From Streptomyces sulphureus DSM 40104 (GTDB lineage Bacteria > Actinomycetota > Actinomycetes > Streptomycetales > Streptomycetaceae): 64,000 bases of DNA. Both the position numbers and the translations under genes were made by a program. The notes under the pieces are model-generated. The model was given only the letters and a program-made list of their open reading frames with translations, was not told the origin of the DNA and did no database searches. The stretch lies in the NCBI RefSeq assembly GCF_000381025.1, contig NZ_KB905815.1, positions 62,001 to 126,000 on the forward strand. The letters are read 5' to 3'. How positions within the stretch are numbered: position 1 is the first letter of the stretch; the number at the start of each line of letters is the position of its first letter. Below, one piece after another: positions 41,075 to 50,728 of the stretch.

Positions 41075-43954
41075 TCACTGCATCTGCCGGCGCACGAGCT
41101 GCCGGAAGAGGCCCTGCTCATCGGCGAGCAGCTCGCCCGGGGGGCCCTGCTGCACCAGACGGCCCGCGTCGAGGACGAGTACGCGGTCCGCGTCGAGGAC
41201 GGTGGAGAGCCGGTGCGCGATCATCACGCGGGTGGCGTTGAGCGCGCCCGTCGCCTCCATGACGGTGCGCTGCGTGCGGTTGTCGAGGGCGCTCGTCGCC
41301 TCGTCGAAGAAGAGAAGGCGCGGCTTGCGCACGAGCGCCTGCGCGATCATCAACCGCTGGCGCTGGCCCCCCGATACGGTGCCGCCCCCGTCCGAGAGCA
41401 TGGTGTGCATCCCCATCGGCATCGCCTTGATGTCCTCGGCGAGGCCCGCCATCGCGGCGGCCTCCCACGCCTCCTCCAGCGAGTACGACTCGGCTCCGCA
41501 GATGCACTCCAGGACGGAGCCGGTGAACGGCTCCGCGTTCTGGAGCACGACGCCGCACTGGCGGCGGACGGCGGCCTGGTCGAGCGCCGCGAGGTCCTGC
41601 CCGTCGTAGCGGACGCTGCCGGCGTACGGGTCGTCGAAGCCGATGAGGAGCCGCAGCAGCGTCGACTTCCCGCAGCCGCTCGCCCCGACGATCGCGACGA
41701 ACTCGCCAGGGCGCACCGAGAACGAGACGCCGTCGAGGACGAGCGGGCCGTCCTCGGTGTAGCGGTAGGAGAGCTGGTCGGCCTCGAGCCCGCCCGCCAA
41801 CTCCCCCGGCTGGACGCTGGCTTCGCGTACCTCGGGCGCCTCCTGGAAGACCGGCTTCACCTGCTCGAACATCGGCAGGACGGCGGCGGCCGAGATGAGC
41901 GCGCCGGTGAGCTGCGTCACCGACGAGAGCAGCATCGTCACCGCGGTGTTGAAGGTGAGGAAGGAGCTCGCCGACATGGTGCCCCGCGCGGGGCCCGCCA
42001 GGAGCATGAACATCACCAGCGTGCACAGCGGGAGGTAGACGGCGTTGAGCACCGCGATGGTGTTCTTGATCCGTCCGACCCGCTGCTGGAGCTGCCGGGT
42101 GTACGCGAACTCCTTCGCCCACGCCGCGTAAGCGAAGCTCTCGGCCGCCGCGACGCGCAGCTTCGGCAGGCCCCTGAGCGTCTGGAACGCCTGGTTGTTG
42201 AGCTTGTTGCCGAGTTTCACCAACTGCCGCTGCCACCGCAGTTGCCATATCCCGAGTCCGACGAAGACCCCCGCGACGACGAGCAGCATCGCCAGCGCCG
42301 CCAGCGCCAGGGGTACGCTGTAGAAGAGCAGCAGCACGAGGTTGACCGTCCCGACGGTGCTCGACTGAATCGCCACCGAGCCGATCCCCGAGAGCACGCG
42401 CCGGATCGAGCTGATCCCCATCGCCGCGCTCGCCAGCTCACCCGTCGAGCGGGTGGCGAAGAACCGCGTCGGCAGCCGCAGCAGCCGGTCCCAGACGGCG
42501 GGTTGGAGCGACGCCTCGATGCGCCCCTCCAGCCGCAGCACCGAGATGTTCTGCAGCAGCATGAACGAGGCGGCGACGACGGCGGACGCGGCAAGCGCCA
42601 GCGTCGTCTGCATGATCAGCCCGGTTTCGGCGCTGGGGACGTACACGCCGAGCACCTGGCCGGTAGCGATCGGCACCAGCGTTCCGAGTGCTACGGCGAC
42701 GAGGCCGCCGAGGATCAGGTCCCGCAGGTCGGAGCGGGTGCCGCGGAGGCTGAAGCGGAGCAGGTGGAGCAAACCGAGCGGGCGCTCGGGCAGCGGCCGG
42801 TAGAACATCACGCCGCGCCGCTCGAACTCCCCCTCGTTGGCGCGTCCTACACGCTCGCGCCTGCCGGAGGCCGGGTCCACCGCCTCGTACCTGCCGCGCC
42901 GCCACACCAGCGCGACGGGCGCCTCGTCACGGGCCCGACGCCCCACGAGCGGCCCGCTGTTCTCCCGCCACCAGCGGTCCGCGAGCCGCACCACGCGGGT
43001 ACGCACCCGGGAGGCGACGGCGATGCGCTCGACGGGGCCCATCCGCTCCGAGTCCGGGGCGTGCCCCGGCTCGGTGAGCGCGATCCGCGCCTCCCTCGCG
43101 ACGATCCGGCACGCCGCGAACGTCGCGTCGTCCCCGCGTCCGTAGCCCTCGCTCCCGGTGCGACCGATCGAGGCGAGCAGCTCCTCGTCCGCACGCCGCC
43201 GTGCCGCCTCGCCTGCGCGGATGCCGGCGGCCGTGCGGTCCTCGTGGGTGCGTTCCGCGTGCTCGATCCACTCGTCGAGCGCGTGGAGCAGGCGGTACTG
43301 CTGATCGAGCATCCCCTGCCACATGGTGCCGTCGACGAGGAGCGTGCCGGCCGCCTCCGCCTCGTGGACGGCGCCGTACTGGACGCTGCCGGGCGGGACC
43401 TGCATCCAGAGGACGTCGTCTTCGGACCCGGTGTCGGGCCTCCGCCCGCCGAGCGGCGCCTGGTAGAGCACGTGCAGGCCGCGGCCGACGCCGAGCGCGA
43501 ACGCCTCCTCCAGCGGGCTCGGCTGGGCGCCGGGCTGCGCCGCGTACCACTGCGAGGCGTACCACTGGCCCGTGTCCCACTCCGCCTGGCCCCACTCGCC
43601 GTACTGCTCGGGCCTGTTGAGCTCGCGCAGTTCGATACGGCGCAGCGCGCAGCCGGCGAGCGGACGCGCGACGAGAGTGTGCCGCGCCCCCTCGACGGGG
43701 CCGAGGAGGAGCGTGCCGGCGTGGAGCCGTCCGAGGTGGTGCCAGTGCCCGAGGAGCGCGGCGTCGACGGCGAAGAGGTCGACGCCGCCGTCCTCCACCA
43801 GCCAGAGGATGTGCGGGCCCTCCAGCGAGAGGCTGCGCACCCCCGCGGTGTCGACCGGCCGACCGAGGGTGCCCGTCGCCGCGACGACCGGGTCGGCGAC
43901 GGGGCCCTGCGCCTCGGCGGGCTCGGGCCACCGGGCGGTGTCGGGCGTAACCAC
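41075..43954 (-). CDS. NHLM-type bacteriocin export ABC transporter, ATPase/permease without peptidase
   Basis: A 959-residue protein. The N-terminal 330 residues form a cytosolic region without a peptidase, cyclic-nucleotide-domain-like in part (LLGPVEGARHTLVARPLAGC, RIELRELNRPEQYGEWG). A transmembrane domain follows at about 400-690 (FATRSTGELASAAMGISSIR), then an ABC ATPase with Walker A GASGCGKST, Q-loop CGVVLQNAEPF, signature GTVSGGQRQRLMIAQALV and Walker B LLFFDEATSALDN. This layout matches the NHLM system ATP-binding partner. The GTG start shares a base with the stop of the peptidase-ABC gene (TAGTG). It probably forms a heterodimer with that protein. Confidence 0.88.
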   Translation of the reverse strand: MVTPDTARWPEPAEAQGPVADPVVAATGTLGRPVDTAGVRSLSLEGPHILWLVEDGGVDLFAVDAALLGHWHHLGRLHAGTLLLGPVEGARHTLVARPLAGCALRRIELRELNRPEQYGEWGQAEWDTGQWYASQWYAAQPGAQPSPLEEAFALGVGRGLHVLYQAPLGGRRPDTGSEDDVLWMQVPPGSVQYGAVHEAEAAGTLLVDGTMWQGMLDQQYRLLHALDEWIEHAERTHEDRTAAGIRAGEAARRRADEELLASIGRTGSEGYGRGDDATFAACRIVAREARIALTEPGHAPDSERMGPVERIAVASRVRTRVVRLADRWWRENSGPLVGRRARDEAPVALVWRRGRYEAVDPASGRRERVGRANEGEFERRGVMFYRPLPERPLGLLHLLRFSLRGTRSDLRDLILGGLVAVALGTLVPIATGQVLGVYVPSAETGLIMQTTLALAASAVVAASFMLLQNISVLRLEGRIEASLQPAVWDRLLRLPTRFFATRSTGELASAAMGISSIRRVLSGIGSVAIQSSTVGTVNLVLLLFYSVPLALAALAMLLVVAGVFVGLGIWQLRWQRQLVKLGNKLNNQAFQTLRGLPKLRVAAAESFAYAAWAKEFAYTRQLQQRVGRIKNTIAVLNAVYLPLCTLVMFMLLAGPARGTMSASSFLTFNTAVTMLLSSVTQLTGALISAAAVLPMFEQVKPVFQEAPEVREASVQPGELAGGLEADQLSYRYTEDGPLVLDGVSFSVRPGEFVAIVGASGCGKSTLLRLLIGFDDPYAGSVRYDGQDLAALDQAAVRRQCGVVLQNAEPFTGSVLECICGAESYSLEEAWEAAAMAGLAEDIKAMPMGMHTMLSDGGGTVSGGQRQRLMIAQALVRKPRLLFFDEATSALDNRTQRTVMEATGALNATRVMIAHRLSTVLDADRVLVLDAGRLVQQGPPGELLADEQGLFRQLVRRQMQ

Positions 43955-46233
43955 TAGTGCTCCCTGACGAGTTCGGCGTACGCGCCGCGCGCCTCGGGGC
44001 TCGACACGAGCCACTCGTGCCGCCCGCGCTCGACGACGGTGCCGCGGTCCAGGACGACGATCTCGTCGCTGTCCCGCACGGTGCTCAACCGGTGCGCGAT
44101 GACGACGCAGGCACAGCCCCGCCGCCGCAGGTTGTCGATGATCAACTGCTCGGTCTCCGCGTCGAGTGCGCTGGTGACCTCGTCGAGGACGAGCACGCTG
44201 GGACGCCTGACCAGCGCCCTGGCGATCTCCAAGCGCTGCCGCTGGCCACCGGAGAAGTTCCTCCCGTCCTGCTCCACACGGCAGTTGACGCCGCCGGGAC
44301 GCCTGGCCACCACCTCGTGGACGGCGGCGTCGCGCAGCGCGGAGACGACCTCCTCGTCCGGGATCGACGGGTCCCAGAGCGCCACGTTGTCCCGGACCGT
44401 CCCCTCGAAGAGGAAGACGTCCTGGTCGACGAAGGAGACGGAGGCGGCGAGCGCCCCGCGCGGGATGTCGTCGAGCCGCATCCCGTCGATGCGCACCGTC
44501 CCCTCCCACGGGGTGTAGAGCCCCGAAATCAACCTGGAGACCGTCGACTTGCCGCTCCCCGAGCCGCCCACGAGCGCGACCTGCTGCCCGGGTCCCACGC
44601 CGAGTGAAAACTCTTTGAGCAGGGGTGCGTCGAGCGGGCTGTACCCGAAGGTGACGTTCTCCACCGTCACGTGGCCGCGCAACCTGCGGCTGCTCGCCGG
44701 GGGTTCGCGGCGCGTGTAGAGCGGGTCGACGGGGAAGTTCTCGACGTCCTTGAGCCGGGCTACGTCGGCGGCGAAGTCCTGGATGCGGCCGACGACGCCG
44801 TTGAGCCGGGTGAGCGGCGTCGTGAAGCTCGTCACGAGCGCCTGGAAGGCGACGAGAAGACCTACCGAAAGGTGCCCCTCGACGGCGCGGGTCCCGCCGA
44901 TCATCAGGATCAGCGCGCTGTTGAGCGCCGCCAGCGTCGGCGCGACGACGGCCAACGCCGCGCTGGGGACGCCGAGTTGCTGCTGCACCTCGAGCGTCGT
45001 GGCGTGCTGTCCCGCCCAGCGTCGGAAGAAGCCGTTCTCGCCTCCCGTCGCCTTCATCGTCTCGATCAACTGGAGGCCGCTGTACGAGGTGTTGGTGAGC
45101 CGCGCCGTGTCGGCGCGGAGCTTCTGGGTGCCGGTCGAGCGCAACCGGATCACCACCCGCATCGCCACGATGTTCAGCAGCGCGATACCGATACCGACGA
45201 CGGTCAACTGCGGGTCGTAGGTCCACAGCAGAAGCGCGTACACGACGACGACCACCGCGTCGACGCCGGCCGCGGCGAGATCGCGCGCGAGCGTCTCCGC
45301 GACGGTGTCGTTGGACTGCAGCCGCTGGACGAGGTCGGCGGGGTTGCGCTGGGAGAAGAACGAGACGGGCAGCCGCAGCAGATGGCCGAGGAACCGCGCG
45401 CTGCCCAGCGTCGACGAGATGATGCGCCCCCGGAGCAGGTTCGCCTGCTGGAGCGCCGTGAGCACCACCGTCAGCACCAACGCGCCGCCCATGGCGGCGA
45501 AGACGACGCCGAGGAGCGAGGACTGCTCGCCGAGAAGGAACATGTCGATATAGGTACGGCTCAGCGCCGGGACCGTCGCGCCGACGAGCACCAGCAGCAG
45601 GCTCGAAAGCACCGCGACGGCCATGGTGCCCGTGGTACCGCGCAGCCTTGCCGGCATCGCGCTGAGCACGCCCGGCTTGCGCCCGGTGCGGCGGAACTCC
45701 GGTTCGGGCTCGAAGGTGAGCACGACGCCCGTGAAGCTCGCGTCGAATTCGTCGAGGGGGACGAACCGCCGCCCGCGCGCGGGGTCGTTGACGTGGACGC
45801 CGCGGCGGCCGAACCGGCGCGCCATCCCGTCGAAGACGACGTAGTGGTTGAACTCCCAGAAAAGGACCGCCGGCGCGTCGACCTCCGCCAACGCGGCCAT
45901 GTCCATCTGCATGCCCTTGGCGCGCAGGCCGTAACTGCGCGCCGCCTTCAGCAGGTTGGAGGCGCGCGAGCCGTCGCGCGAGACGCCGCAGGCGATGCGC
46001 AGCTCCTCCAGCGGCACGTGCCTGCCGTGGTACGCGAGCACCATGGCGAGCGCCGCAGCGCCGCACTCGACGGCCTCCATCTGGAGCACCGTCGGCGTGC
46101 GCACGTGCCTTCCCCCGCGGGGAGTGCGCTGCGGGGCACGCCGCCTGGCGCCGCCGCGCGGCTCGGCGCCGCGCCTGCGGTGGCCGGCGGGCGGCAGCCG
46201 GTGCGGCGGCGGGTATTCCTTCCGTCTCGTCAC
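43954..46233 (-). CDS. NHLM-type bacteriocin ABC transporter with C39 peptidase domain
   Basis: A 759-residue peptidase-containing ABC exporter. The C39 domain has Gln51 and Cys57 in VLQMEAVECGAAALAMVLAY, His131 in WEFNHYVVFDG and Asp151 in HVNDPARGRRF, so it should cleave after a double-glycine leader. The membrane domain (about 210-500; SFFSQRNPADLVQRLQSND) and ATPase (GGSGSGKSTVSRLI, NFSGGQRQRLEIARALV, LVLDEVTSALDAE) follow. The start at GTG 46233 overlaps the HlyD-like stop. The first 43 residues are Arg/Pro-rich, so a start close to the VRTPTVLQM segment is possible. Its substrate is probably the peptide encoded at 47255-47470. Confidence 0.92.
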   Translation of the reverse strand: MTRRKEYPPPHRLPPAGHRRRGAEPRGGARRRAPQRTPRGGRHVRTPTVLQMEAVECGAAALAMVLAYHGRHVPLEELRIACGVSRDGSRASNLLKAARSYGLRAKGMQMDMAALAEVDAPAVLFWEFNHYVVFDGMARRFGRRGVHVNDPARGRRFVPLDEFDASFTGVVLTFEPEPEFRRTGRKPGVLSAMPARLRGTTGTMAVAVLSSLLLVLVGATVPALSRTYIDMFLLGEQSSLLGVVFAAMGGALVLTVVLTALQQANLLRGRIISSTLGSARFLGHLLRLPVSFFSQRNPADLVQRLQSNDTVAETLARDLAAAGVDAVVVVVYALLLWTYDPQLTVVGIGIALLNIVAMRVVIRLRSTGTQKLRADTARLTNTSYSGLQLIETMKATGGENGFFRRWAGQHATTLEVQQQLGVPSAALAVVAPTLAALNSALILMIGGTRAVEGHLSVGLLVAFQALVTSFTTPLTRLNGVVGRIQDFAADVARLKDVENFPVDPLYTRREPPASSRRLRGHVTVENVTFGYSPLDAPLLKEFSLGVGPGQQVALVGGSGSGKSTVSRLISGLYTPWEGTVRIDGMRLDDIPRGALAASVSFVDQDVFLFEGTVRDNVALWDPSIPDEEVVSALRDAAVHEVVARRPGGVNCRVEQDGRNFSGGQRQRLEIARALVRRPSVLVLDEVTSALDAETEQLIIDNLRRRGCACVVIAHRLSTVRDSDEIVVLDRGTVVERGRHEWLVSSPEARGAYAELVREH

Positions 46234-47036
46234 GGGAGCAGCCAATCGACGGGGTGTTGCGAGTCGAGATGGACGGCGGCGGAGACCGGCGTCGTCGAGT
46301 CGAGGGTGTGCGGCGGGCCCTCCTCCGAGGACCACTCGTAGCCCGACTTCGTCGTCGAGGAGGGCTCCAACTTCACCAGGACGGGAAGCGGGTTGCCCTT
46401 CGCCGCGAACTGCCGTGCCAGGTCGGCGTTTCCGAGGAAGCCGGAGATCTGCTGCGCCGTCTGCGGCGCCCGGCCGACGGCCTCGACGCGGCCGCGCAGC
46501 ACCCCGTACTGCTGCTGCGGCACCGAGGGGACGGTCAGGTCGACCTCGGCTCCCGGCTTCACCGAGGAGCCGCCGCTCCCCTGCACGTAGACCATCGCCA
46601 CGAGCGGCTCGTCCGGGTCCTCGGCACGCTCGACGGTGGCGACGTCCGCGCCCGGCGTGAGGACCGAGCCGCTCTTCGTCAGCAGCGTGGTCACCTCCCC
46701 CGCCTCGACGGCGCGCACCGCGCGCGGCCCCGTCTGCGTACGCACCCGCAACAGGGGCGCACCGGCCTCGACCCGGTCGCCCTCCTCCGCGAAGACACCG
46801 GTGACCTGTCCGGCGAGCGGGCTCTGGAGGACGTAGCTGCCGCCGGCGTGCGTGAGCACCCCCGGCGACTCGATCTTGTTGGTGACGGTCCCGGTCACGC
46901 CCCACACCGCGGCAGCCGCCATCGCGACGAGTGTGACGGCGAGGACGAGCCGGCCCGGAGGGCGCGCGAAGCGCACCGGCAGGTCCAGCTCCTCCGGCGA
47001 CTGCAATCGGGAGAGCGCCTTCTGACGGAACTGCAC
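46230..47036 (-). CDS. HlyD-like periplasmic-adaptor-type secretion protein (NHLM system)
   Basis: A 268-residue membrane-fusion-family protein with one N-terminal helix (RLVLAVTLVAMAAAAVWGVT), a lipoyl/barrel-sandwich hybrid (YVLQSPLAGQVTGVFAEEGD, then ATVERAEDPDEPLVAMVYVQ) and a C-terminal beta domain (YGVLRGRVEAVGRAPQTAQQ). In monoderm bacteria such proteins accompany peptidase-ABC transporters. GTG at 47036 is preferred: AAGGAAG lies six bases upstream and the reading upstream is not protein-like. It is coupled to the C39 transporter by GTGA. Confidence 0.88.
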   Translation of the reverse strand: MQFRQKALSRLQSPEELDLPVRFARPPGRLVLAVTLVAMAAAAVWGVTGTVTNKIESPGVLTHAGGSYVLQSPLAGQVTGVFAEEGDRVEAGAPLLRVRTQTGPRAVRAVEAGEVTTLLTKSGSVLTPGADVATVERAEDPDEPLVAMVYVQGSGGSSVKPGAEVDLTVPSVPQQQYGVLRGRVEAVGRAPQTAQQISGFLGNADLARQFAAKGNPLPVLVKLEPSSTTKSGYEWSSEEGPPHTLDSTTPVSAAVHLDSQHPVDWLLP

Positions 47037-47123
47037 TGGTCTTCCTTCGGCTGCTCGTCTGCGGACGCGCACGGGCGGCGTCCTGCCCGATCCCCGTACG
47101 GGGCCGGGCGGTTGCGGCCACGA

Positions 47124-47159
47124 CATGAACCCCGGAACGGGGGAGCTCCGGGGTTCATG
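47124..47159 (-). terminator. Intra-operon terminator between precursor and export genes
   Basis: CATGAACCCCGGA / TCCGGGGTTCATG, a 13-bp perfect stem with a ten-base loop, located about 95 bases past the peptide gene stop and 88 bases before the HlyD-like start. It would give more peptide transcript than transporter transcript. Confidence 0.85.
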
Positions 47160-47254
47160 AACGGTCAGGCGGGGGCGCGGACCCCTCGTCAGACCGCGTG
47201 GCGCACCGGACCGCAGGGCGGCCCGAGGTGCCCCTTCTCACTCGCCGAGGCGGA

Positions 47255-47470
47255 TCACTGGCCGAGGCTGACACCCGTGACGTTGCCGACGGTGCCGGTG
47301 GCCTCGCCGGCGAGGCCGGTGGCCGCGCCGACGGTCTCCAGCGAACCGACGGTGTTGGTCACGTCGTTGACGGCGCCGCCGACAACACCGCCGACGGCAC
47401 CGCCGAGGCCGCCGGAGACGGCGTCCAGCTCGTTGTCGGCGATCTCACGGGTCTCGAGGTCGTTACGCAT
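47255..47470 (-). CDS. Double-glycine-leader precursor peptide (candidate bacteriocin)
   Basis: A 71-residue peptide. The leader (residues 1-21) ends REIADNELDAVSGG, a classic C39-processed double-glycine motif with Leu, Val and Gly-Gly in the right places. The core (22-71) is Gly/Val/Thr/Ala-rich, LGGAVGGVVGGAVND followed by VTNTVGSLETVGAATGLAG and ATGTVGNVTGVSLGQ, without cysteine and nearly without charge. GxxxG patterns suggest a helix-packing, membrane-active peptide. No modification enzyme is encoded beside it. GAAGGG is about eleven bases before the ATG. It lies directly upstream of the HlyD, C39-ABC and ABC genes, which should export it. Confidence 0.82.
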   Translation of the reverse strand: MRNDLETREIADNELDAVSGGLGGAVGGVVGGAVNDVTNTVGSLETVGAATGLAGEATGTVGNVTGVSLGQ

Positions 47471-48074
47471 TCTGCGTACTGCCCTTCGCTTGGTGGAATC
47501 TGTGCAATCAGCGACCGCACCCGGCAGGGTGCCGTCACTCCGCTTACGCAGGCCCGAAATGCAGGGCCGTTCACGAGGCGTTTGCGGTGCGCCAGATGAA
47601 AGCACGGGGGCGCAGGGGTCTGCCAGCCGCGTCAACGTCCCCACCTGCGGTTTCTGAACACCCGATGCCCAGTCGGTGCACCCCGGGCACGCCTTTGGGA
47701 CACCGTCTTCACGTCGTTGCGGAACGAATACACGTCCGCCACCGAATCGGGTCGCCGCGAAGGGACATAACGGCAGCAAAAACCGTCCGGTGAAGATGTC
47801 GGCGCCCCGCTGTGACGCATGCACGCACGCCTTGTGCAAGCGTGTTGAAGAATCCCCTATTCCCCGCGCGCACCGGGCCGAAGGAGCAGAGCGCGACATA
47901 GCGGCCGCGCGAGAGCCGCCGCACCGGGGGGGCACACACCGTGCGCACCGGCACGGCACGAGCCGCGCACGCACCTCTCACCGCCGACGTCCTGCGACCA
48001 ACTCCCCCCGCTGTGCGGCACGCTGGTACTTTCTCGTTGCAACGACACGCACATGCCGAGCCCCTGGAGGCCGA
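47471..48074. other. Intergenic region with divergent promoters
   Basis: About 600 bp between the minus-strand peptide gene and the plus-strand WXG-like gene. GC is slightly lower in the left half. I find no gene or second precursor in any frame. TTGCGG (47715) and similar boxes are too weak to call. Confidence 0.4.
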
Positions 48075-48434
48075 GTGACCACCCCACTTCCCGGCGCCCC
48101 GGCAGACGCGCTCGCCTCCTCGCCGAGCGAGAAGAAGGCGGCAGCGAAGGCCATCGAGAAGCACATCTACCCGGACACCAGAACCGCGGGCGAGTACGCG
48201 GACGAGAAGACGAACGCCGCCGTCAAGGAGTTCGATGCCAAGGACGGCCACGGCTGGGCCACCTCGACCGCGCTGCGAAAGGCCCACAAGGAGTGGGGGA
48301 AGCAGGTCAAGTCGCTGCTGGAGAGGCTGGGTCAGGAGCAGGCGATACTGACCAGCACCAACAACATGTTCCTGAACACCGACGGCGGCGCCGCAGCGAG
48401 GCTGCGCCCGCCCTCCGCCCTCGACGACTTCTGA
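48075..48434 (+). CDS. WXG100-like helical protein of an ESX-associated set
   Basis: A 119-residue, mostly helical protein: EKKAAAKAIEKHIYPDTRTA, WATSTALRKAHKEWGKQVKS, LLERLGQEQAILTSTNNMFL and a C-terminal ALDDF. Size, helix-turn-helix shape and a W-x-x-G-like centre (HGWATST, KEWGKQ) resemble WXG100/ESX substrates, though the exact WxG is not in the canonical place. The GTG start has GGAGG upstream. Forty bases separate it from the large partner gene, suggesting a secreted or complex-forming pair. Confidence 0.68.
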   Translation: MTTPLPGAPADALASSPSEKKAAAKAIEKHIYPDTRTAGEYADEKTNAAVKEFDAKDGHGWATSTALRKAHKEWGKQVKSLLERLGQEQAILTSTNNMFLNTDGGAAARLRPPSALDDF

Positions 48435-48474
48435 ACCGAGTACAGCAGCACCGCGCAGCCACGGGGGAGGCAGC

Positions 48475-50724
48475 ATGCCGACGTACCACGAGATCATGTC
48501 CACGAAACTCTCCGCGCTCACCACCGCCGCCCAGGAATGGGAGGACATGGCGGGCGAGTTCGACGACCAGGAGACGGCCTACCGCAAGGACGTCCACGGG
48601 ATCTCCGTCGGCCCCACGTGGACGGGCTTCAGCGCGCTGGCGGGGAACCAGCACTTCAACGACACACTCGAGCAGTTCCAGTTCGCGCAGACCGAGGCGA
48701 AGGCGATGGCCGAACTGCTGAGGAAGGCCGCCTCGCAGTTCCACGACCTGCGCGAGGAGCTCAAGGACGTCAAGGCGGAAGCGGAGAAGGACGACATGCT
48801 CGTCTCTGACCACGGCGTCGTCAGGTTCGACACCACGTCGCTCTCCGAGGGCGCGAAGATGGCGCTCCACCACGACCCCACCTACCAGGAGAGCGTCCGC
48901 GACAAGGAGCGCACCTGGCAGCGCCGCATCGACGCCGCGGTGAAGAAGGTGACCGACGCGGACGGGGGCGTCGAGACGGCCCTGGAAGAGGCCTCCAAAA
49001 GGGACCTGTTGGCAGGCGGCGGCTTCAACGGCGAGGCACAGGGCAACATCGAGAAGTACGAGGCGAAGAACACCGCGGAGATCGCCACGCGGATCAACAA
49101 CGGCGAGGCCACCCCGGCGGACATCCGCGAGGCCCAGCGCGCCTTCCGCGACAACGCGGGCGACAAGGCGTTCAGCCAGACCCTCCTCAACTCCCTCGGC
49201 CCCGACGGCATGGTCAAGTTCACCAACAAACTCAGCGACCTCTCCCACTCCGGCGACAAGGGCGACCGCAAGGACTACGCGGGCCTCCAGAAAGGCCTCG
49301 CCAACACCCTCGCCACCGCCACGAAGAACACCGACTCGGACTTCTACAAGAACTGGCGCAAGAAGATGCGCAAGGCGGGGACGAAGCAGTTCGACCTCGA
49401 CGTCGCAGGGGACAAGATCCAGGTCGGCACGGGGCACGGCCAGCAGGCGCGCGGCTACCAGAGCCTCGCGACGCTCATGAAGCAGGGCGACGGGTACTCG
49501 GAGGACTTCCTCCGAGACATGGCCGACGACATCCGCAAGGCGGAGGACAAGAGCCAGGGCGGCGACCCGGATATCTGGGACCTGCGCGGCGACTTCAGCG
49601 GCAAGGAGGACGGCTGGTTCGCCAACGACCCGCTCGACGGCGTGCTGGAGGTCATGTCCAAGGACCCCGACACCGCGACGCACTACCTCGACCCCGGAGC
49701 CGACCGCGGCAACGACAACCTGGAGTACCTGCTCAACGACCGCGACTGGAACCAGGTCGACAACTCCACGTGGACAGGCAACGTCGAGCACACCGCCTCC
49801 GACACCCACGACGGCGACGTACGCAAGGGGTTCGGCCTCGCTCTGGAGGCGGGGGCGACGGGGAACGAACCGGCCACTGCCAACCCGGAGATGGGCCGTC
49901 ACACCGAAGCCCAGGCCCGCATCATGCACGACGCCATCAACGTGCTGGACTACGGGGATCCGGACGGTCGGCAGGGCGAGGACAGCAAGGCCGACGCGGA
50001 CAACGTCCTCAAGAGCGAGGAGTACGCCAACCTCAGGGGCCCCCTCACGCGTGCGCTGTCGGACTACTCTCCCGACACGGTCGACATCCTCGCCGGAGAC
50101 GGCCCGGGCGGTCGCACGGGTGAGGAGGGGGCGCTCGGAGACGGAAAGGACTCCCAGATCCAGAACAGCAGGAGCAGCGTGCTCCGCGTGATGCGAGGCC
50201 TGTCCGAGGACGATGAGAACTTCTTCCACCTGCACGAATCGCAGCAACGCTACATGGCCGAGCAGATGGGCGGCGTCGACCCCAACGACCACGAGGAGAT
50301 GAAGAACCAGGCGGCCAAAATCGGCGAGGTGAACGGCGCGGTCAACGCGGTCGGCGGGGACGTCGACCTCGGCGAACGGGACGACAAAGTGGGCGACGCC
50401 ACCGACAAGCGGGTCTACGGCTACCACGTGGTCGGCAGCGCGGTCACCGGCATACCCGTGGTGGGCGACATCGCTCAACGTACCGTCGATGCCACAGCCA
50501 ACGAATGGCTGAAGGGGGTCACGGCTGAGGAGGGCCTGCTGGCGAGGGACCGGATCAGTTCGGGCAACGACGCCGCAATGGACCACCTGGACAAGTTCTT
50601 CAACAACTGGGTCGACAAGTCGGGCCATGACGACGTCTCCGCCTCCACGCTCCAGCGTGAGGCGGGCCAGAGCTACACCAGCGGGCGTGAGAGCGCTTAC
50701 GACGCGTTGCGAGAACGAAAGTGA
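48475..50724 (+). CDS. DUF6571-type large protein with WXG-like N-terminus
   Basis: A 749-residue acidic, lysine-rich protein. The N-terminal 100 residues are a WXG-like helical hairpin (MSTKLSALTTAAQEWEDMAG and GPTWTGFSALAGNQHFNDTL). The long body has LLNSLGPDGMVKFTNKLSDL, FYKNWRKKMRKAGTKQFDLD, LATLMKQGDGYSEDFLRDMA, NLEYLLNDRDWNQ and HTEAQARIMHDAINVLDYGD, as in large DUF6571-like proteins encoded beside ESX/type VII genes in Streptomyces. Near the C-terminus, VVGSAVTGIPVVGDIAQRTV is hydrophobic. No nuclease or other toxin domain is recognised. GGGGGAGGC precedes the ATG. Confidence 0.8.
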   Translation: MPTYHEIMSTKLSALTTAAQEWEDMAGEFDDQETAYRKDVHGISVGPTWTGFSALAGNQHFNDTLEQFQFAQTEAKAMAELLRKAASQFHDLREELKDVKAEAEKDDMLVSDHGVVRFDTTSLSEGAKMALHHDPTYQESVRDKERTWQRRIDAAVKKVTDADGGVETALEEASKRDLLAGGGFNGEAQGNIEKYEAKNTAEIATRINNGEATPADIREAQRAFRDNAGDKAFSQTLLNSLGPDGMVKFTNKLSDLSHSGDKGDRKDYAGLQKGLANTLATATKNTDSDFYKNWRKKMRKAGTKQFDLDVAGDKIQVGTGHGQQARGYQSLATLMKQGDGYSEDFLRDMADDIRKAEDKSQGGDPDIWDLRGDFSGKEDGWFANDPLDGVLEVMSKDPDTATHYLDPGADRGNDNLEYLLNDRDWNQVDNSTWTGNVEHTASDTHDGDVRKGFGLALEAGATGNEPATANPEMGRHTEAQARIMHDAINVLDYGDPDGRQGEDSKADADNVLKSEEYANLRGPLTRALSDYSPDTVDILAGDGPGGRTGEEGALGDGKDSQIQNSRSSVLRVMRGLSEDDENFFHLHESQQRYMAEQMGGVDPNDHEEMKNQAAKIGEVNGAVNAVGGDVDLGERDDKVGDATDKRVYGYHVVGSAVTGIPVVGDIAQRTVDATANEWLKGVTAEEGLLARDRISSGNDAAMDHLDKFFNNWVDKSGHDDVSASTLQREAGQSYTSGRESAYDALRERK

Positions 50725-50728
50725 TGAC

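Noticed and set aside
47255..47470. Lanthipeptide or thiazole-type RiPP precursor
   Set aside because: The core has no cysteine and no LanM, LanB/C or YcaO gene is nearby.
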